A stretch of DNA of 64,000 nucleotides from NCBI GenBank assembly GCA_000711775.1, contig ARYC01000254.1, positions 1-64,000 on the forward strand. Reading direction: 5' to 3'. This document shows positions 59,659-64,000 of the stretch, piece after piece. Both the position numbers and the translations under genes were made by a program. This DNA is from Oxytricha trifallax (lineage: Eukaryota > Ciliophora > Spirotrichea > Sporadotrichida > Oxytrichidae). The notes under the pieces were generated by a model. The model was not told where the DNA came from and made no database searches. It worked only from the letters and a program-made list of their open reading frames with translations. Positions within the stretch are counted from its first letter, which is position 1; every line of letters begins with the position of its first letter.

Positions 59659-60328
59659 ATGAGCTAAACTATATAGAAGTGCAACAAATGCAAATCTAGC
59701 TAGCAATCTTTATTATTTCATGGTAGAATATTTTACAAATGTGATGATCCAAAAGTATTTATAAGTGGAAATTGGGATTATTCTGCATAAAAGGACTCTA
59801 GCATTTCCTTTTTATGTACTATATGCTATGATAAATAATTGATCACTGAGCCATGTGTATAAAATGAAATTTAAAGATTAATGAAAGATTAATATGACAA
59901 TTAGAAATCTACTATACTTAAAGACTATTAACTTTATTAAAAGTATTAAGATCAATTAAAGTAAATGCAGGAATAATCTCTCAAAATATAATCTTTATTC
60001 AATATTGATATTGAAACCAAAATCAAAGACTTGTAAAAGATAGCTGTGCAATAATTAGATTAAATTCATGAAGAATTCGTAATTAATCTCTGAAGCATAA
60101 TTTCAGAGGATATTTCTTTGACAAAGGGGAAAGTTCAATAAATATTAAAGACAAAAGAATAATTTATAGATCTCACTAAAACTTTACTTCAAAATGATAC
60201 CATGTCGATAGATGATACTGATAAATTCTATAATTTACAAATTGAAAAGCTTAAACTCAGAGAAAGAAGCTATCAATGAAACTATTCACAAACTGCTGCC
60301 TGAAAAGTTTGATCCACAAAATAAATGA
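59659..60328 (+). pseudogene. B3: decaying group B family gene
   Basis: Starts at 59659; CNKC, YKCDDPKVF, GNWDYS and FLCTICYDKQL are kept, but the LLCF cysteine is lost (LLFH). One TGA replaces a Gln codon (TAA in B1) in VINL-stop-SIIS. One base is missing near 60267, shifting the final block (INETIHKLLPEKFDPQNK). 670 bp. Clearly weaker than B1 and B2. Confidence 0.8.
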
Positions 60329-60507
60329 AAAAATAAAAATTAATTTAATTAAATTTTAAGTATTTTTAATTCATAAACGATTAGAATAAAAAATATAGTA
60401 TCATGTATAAAATTAGAATTATAATATTTAAATTCTAATTAAATGAGTAATTTATAGCACACACTAAATTAAAATTATATTAAATTTTATAAAATATTTA
60501 TCTTCAA

Positions 60508-61191
60508 ATGAGAAAATAATAATACTACTGTAATTAGTGTGGAATTTTCATAGGACTTTCATATATGCTATTTCGATGGTTTTGGGTATGCCTGTGATGA
60601 TCCGATAACTTTCAGTAATATACAATGGTATCTTTCATAACATAACAGTAACCTTTTCAAATTACTTTACGAGATATGTTATTAAAAATCTGTTTCATCT
60701 CATCATTTGATATAATCATTAATCAATGTGTTAAAATGATTATTTTTAAAATTAAATTAAAAAACTAAATAAAGATTTAGATAATTTAGAAAATACACCG
60801 ACATAAATAAAAAGTTGTAAAAGCAATTTGATGATATTAAGTACATTATGAGCATTGATTTTGAAAGTCAATTTAATCAAATGCAGTAAGTAAAGTATAA
60901 CGGCTCATCTTGATGAATAATATTCCAAATATATATAGAATCTGCATTAACTAAAATTAGTGATGACATTAATCAATGCTTGGAATCATAGACACAAATT
61001 GAGAAGTCAAGGGAAGATTTATAGAATTAAATAAAAATTTAATTGAAAATGGGAAATACAACTTAAAAGATATGAGCAAATTTTTTGATAAATAGATTAA
61101 ATAACTTTACATTGTATTTAAGTAGTAATTGTATTTTAATATTAATGATTTATTGCCCCAGCTAGAAGAGGTTTATAATCAAATTTTATGA
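60508..61191 (+). pseudogene. I3: decayed family gene without the TBE
   Basis: Starts MRKQQYYCNQCGIFIG at 60508. After a one-base shift it reads CYFDGFGYACDDPITFSNIQW, LFKLLYEICYQ, several TGA codons, then KISDDINQCLESQTQIEKSRE and, after another shift, GKYNLKDMSKFFDKQIKQLY to LPQLEEVYNQIL. It shows the unbroken sequence at the point where TBE-3 and TBE-4 sit in the other copies. Nonfunctional. Confidence 0.65.
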
Positions 61192-61341
61192 AATAATTAG
61201 ATTATAATATTGCATATGGATAGTATTATGATGGAGATATTTTTAAAAATGTTTTTGTATAAATTAATTTGAAAGTTAATACTAGTAAGTGATGCGAATC
61301 CTTTTGATGCTATTATACTAATTATATACTCCTCTTAGCTT

Positions 61342-61760
61342 TCAATGAGGGTATGAAGTGGTTAGGTAGATGTGTTAATAGATTAGTTAAAGAAATGCAT
61401 TTTGATAGTCATAAACTTTCACACCAGGTAATAGGGCTTTGGTTACTACGTCGAAATTAACATAAATAACGTAATCAGCTATGATAGGACTTGTGTGAGT
61501 AGTTCTTATCAAGTGAAACTTTTGCGATATATATCTTAAAATTTGTTATAAGAAGCTTTGCTGTTTTAAAGATTTATTTATATTTGAAGTAAGCTGATTT
61601 ATTTATTAATTTTTTTATTTTTTGTATTCGTAGTTGCCATTTCTCATATTATCACGGCCATTTATACTCGGATACATACCCAATTCATAAAAAAAATTTG
61701 CTTGTTTGATTAAGAACTAAACAGTGATATGCTGAGTTTGATGATTTACACGTTTACATA
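61342..61760 (-). CDS. Unrecognised coding segment, unlike the family genes
   Basis: On the minus strand a frame is open from about 61760 to TGA 61342-61344: HITVQFLIKQANFFYELGMY, PSINGRDNMRNGNYEYKK, an AT-rich low-complexity stretch at 61562-61620, then ILRYISQKFHLIRTTHTSP, IIADYVIYVNFDVVTKALL, PGVKVYDYQNAF. Balanced residues and higher G+C suggest real protein sequence. The low-complexity middle may be an intron or IES. No clear start. It may be a macronuclear-destined segment or a gene relic; no family assigned. Confidence 0.45.
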
Positions 61761-62182
61761 AATTATAGTTAATTAATATGCTTTTAATTGTAATTTATCT
61801 TTTTTATATTTTCAATTTTTATATATCCACATGTTATTTAATTTTACAGATTAATCATAATAAAATAAATTGAGATATTATTTAATTTTGTCGTCTTTAT
61901 TTTTGTATTTTAATTAAAATATAATAATATTGTAAATAAACCATTAATTTGTTAGAAATAATATAAACAGCTATAATTATATTTAAGATATTTTATAGTA
62001 ATAACAGAGTTTATTGCTTTATTTTTAAATAATTTATTATATTGAAACGCATCATATTTTATAGTAATAATAATAATACAAAATAAAATTAATCTAATTT
62101 ACTAATTATAATATATTTATTCATAATCACTGAATTGATTTATAATAATTAAAATAATTGAAGTTTTTATAATTTTAATTCA
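61761..62182. other. AT-rich spacer upstream of L1
   Basis: No gene seen. Confidence 0.5.
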
Positions 62183-63793
62183 ATGTATAAATGCAATGAT
62201 TGTGGAATTATGGAGAATCGTCTCTATTGCTATAGTGAAACTCTAAAATATAACTCAAATATAATTTATTTAGGATTATAAAAAATTAAATAATTAAAAA
62301 AGACATTTATTAGTATATTTATTCTTTAAGATTAATTGATGTTTATCAATTTAATTAATGGAATAATTAAAATTTTAAATAAATATTGAGCAAGATCAAT
62401 AAATATTTATAATATGAAGTGATTTAACATAGTAAATAATTAAATGTAATCAAACAGATAGAACTATTAAATAAACTTAAAATAAAAAGATTTGAAGTTT
62501 TTTATTGGATTTTTTACAAATCTTTTATTCTTTTAAAATATGAATGCAATAATGCTTATGTGTTTAGAAATACTCGGTGGATGTACTCTGAGGTTGAAAT
62601 TAATTAATTGAAATTTCTTTGTACTTAATGTTACTATAAAAGAATTTTACTTCATTAGCCTATATAATAAGAAATTTAGCTTTAAATTAAAAAAGTTGGG
62701 GTGAAAGTTTTATAGCTTATGTTATGATAAAATTTAGGGAAGTTTTCTTGCCTATAAAAATTTATAATTTGTTTAAAAATTTTTCACTTAAAAAATTTTG
62801 ATTACAACAAATAGAAATGTCAATTGGTACAAAGATTTACTATTTTGATAAATATAATCGATTTTTGCTATTCCTTTTATCTTTCTTTAAATTTTCATGT
62901 TTGTTTTAAAAAAATTATTCAATTTTAATAGAGTTTTTCTAAATTAAAAATTTATCCATAATTTTAATCTTAATCAACAACAAATTATAATATTTTTGAA
63001 GTTATTATATGCTTAACTTATGCATATAACAATTATTTTATAGAATAATAGATTATTTATCATTTTTTTTTGTGAATAAAATATTGGCTAGAATTTATTT
63101 ATATAATTATTAATTGCCCAGTAAAGTTCCTCGTGGCTAGGAATCTTCCCCCCAATAAGTATAAGAGAAGAATTAATTAAAGATGAAGGAATATGAAATA
63201 TATTAAAAGTATATTGATGTTGATAACTAATTAAAGACACAATTTTAAAATTATTAAACTTTAATAAAAGTTGATTTATAAAATCTATATGAAAAATTTT
63301 AAAATGATATCATTTATATACAATTAAATTGGATATTTCTAGTAAAAAGTAAACTTTTAATTATTTCGTTTATAATATATTAGACAATAAAATGTCACAA
63401 ATGGAAATAAATATTACTTTATCTTAATGATTTTATAAAATTGCTTATTAAAACTATATTTGCCATTATTATTTCTACTTTTGCAATATTTTGAAGTCTC
63501 TTAATGATTAATATTAGTAATTTGTTTCAATGCTATAAATGTAAATTTCTAATGAAATTTCTTAAAATAAAATTGAATGCACTAAAATATAAGAGTCTAA
63601 GTAAAATTTCATTTAACAAAACGAAAGTTTGATCGAATGTGGGAAATTTTTAACTCAAGAGATTAATGAGTTCTTTAATAAGTCAATTAGTTATTTACAA
63701 TTAGATGAGAAAGAAAGTCTAATGGCTTTTATAGAAAATTTGCTAAATTAATAGCATGAAGATCCTTAAAATTTGATTAATAATTTATAATGA
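62183..63793 (+). CDS. L1: family gene interrupted by three pointer-flanked segments (226 aa after removal)
   Basis: Starts MYKCNDCGIMENRLYCYSET at 62183. Four coding blocks align end to end with group A: Cys box part 1; YECNNAYVFRNTRWMYS with FLCTQCYYKRIL; coiled coil KEYEIYQKYIDVDNQLKTQF; and SLNDQYQQFVSMLQMQISNE through CGKFLTQEINEFFNKSI to EDPQNLINNLQ, TGA 63791-63793. Segments of 290, 464 and 176 bp separate them, each with a direct repeat (TAAAATAT, AAGT, ATTT). Subtraction gives 681 bp with no stop or frame break. No GT-AG borders, so IESs are favoured over introns. The most heavily interrupted yet fully open member. Confidence 0.82.
62244..62541. other. L1 segment 1 (TAAAATAT pointer)
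   Basis: TAAAATAT at 62244-62251 and 62534-62541. AT-rich interior, non-coding. Removal joins SETLKY to ECNNAYVF in frame. Confidence 0.75.
62693..63160. other. L1 segment 2 (AAGT pointer, G4/C4-type tips)
   Basis: AAGT at 62693-62696 and 63157-63160. Tips are inverted: TTGGGGTGAAAG at the left, CTTCCCCCCAA at the right. Removal joins QIKK to VQEKNQLK in frame. Left-end relatives lie beside A8 (41655-41725). Confidence 0.7.
63312..63491. other. L1 segment 3 (ATTT pointer)
   Basis: ATTT at 63312-63315 and 63488-63491. Removal joins QNDI to ILKSLNDQYQQF in frame, within one residue of group A. A 4-bp repeat in AT-rich DNA is modest evidence alone; the frame and length agreement support it. 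Confidence 0.55.
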
Positions 63794-64000
63794 AAATTCT
63801 TTAAATTTCATTTTTTTTCTTTTTTAAGATATTTTATATATTTATATTAAAACAAACATATTAATTTAATGAATGAATGAATTCTTTAAGAAACTTTATC
63901 AATTGTATTTAATTTTTCTTAAAAAATTATAAGTATGATTTAAGATAAACTTGATTGAATAAATATAAATACTTTTATATATTAAAAATTAAAAGACTAA
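63794..64000. other. AT-rich end of window
   Basis: Nothing recognised. Confidence 0.5.

Noticed and set aside
1-64000. CRISPR arrays, bacterial operons or ribosome binding sites
   Set aside because: No spaced repeats of that kind. Genetic code, transposons and base composition point to a ciliate nucleus.

Overview
The window looks like germline (micronuclear) DNA of a spirotrichous ciliate, most likely Oxytricha/Sterkiella. It is extremely AT-rich. Long reading frames appear only if TAA and TAG are read as glutamine and TGA is the sole stop; paralogues swap TAA, TAG, CAA and CAG at the same alignment columns. It also carries TBE-type DNA transposons that begin and end in C4A4/G4T4 telomere-like repeats and duplicate a 3-bp ANT target. 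No rRNA, tRNA or CRISPR array was seen. ORFs called with the standard code are mostly meaningless here.

The main content is about 30 copies (about 20 near full length, the rest fragments) of one protein superfamily that I cannot match to a named family. It is called the 'Cys-box/coiled-coil' family here. A typical member has about 220-230 aa. The N-terminal Cys box of about 65 aa has CxxC, then LxC(F/Y), YxC(D/E), an invariant Trp, and (F/L)LCxxCY. A Gln-rich coiled coil of about 110 aa follows, then a C-terminal block GKYxxxxMNxFFxxQIxxLKIxEKE ending in LLPQ-QPQN. Subgroups are named A, B, C, E, F, H, I, K and L.

Layout: 1-1264 end of a TBE (TBE-1) inserted in A1. 1-7.7 kb A1, A2 (split by a 975-bp near-perfect palindrome), A3, A4. 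8.6-14.4 kb the block E1-F1-E2-F2, duplicated at 27.2-33.7 kb as E3-F3-E4-F4. 16-25.2 kb A5, a gene-like inverted duplication, and A6, which is split by a 4.6-kb TBE (TBE-2). 34.7-35.3 kb intact A7. 36.3-43.8 kb, 48.9-55.9 kb and 56.7-61.2 kb three copies of a block with divergent genes C(-) and B(+), then I(+); the first two copies also carry a shared TBE remnant and a group A gene. 44.3-47 kb H1, a longer member split by a 5'-truncated LINE with a 12-bp target duplication. 62.2-63.8 kb L1, interrupted by three short AT-rich segments.

The strongest structural result is that many of these genes are interrupted, and the interruptions behave like internal eliminated sequences (IESs) or precisely removable transposons. 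Each is flanked by a short direct repeat (TA, ATTT, AAGT, TAAAA, ATTTAC, TTTAAA, TAAAATAT, or the ANT of a TBE). Subtracting one repeat plus the interval returns the coding length of the uninterrupted paralogues: 678 bp for A6, 681 bp for C3 and L1, 660 bp for E2 and E4. Several copies (A7, B1, B2, C2, F2, F4, and C3, E2, E4, L1 after subtraction) are then fully open, which suggests selection. Others carry one or two nonsense or frameshift lesions and are decaying. The function is unknown; a role during nuclear development is only a guess.
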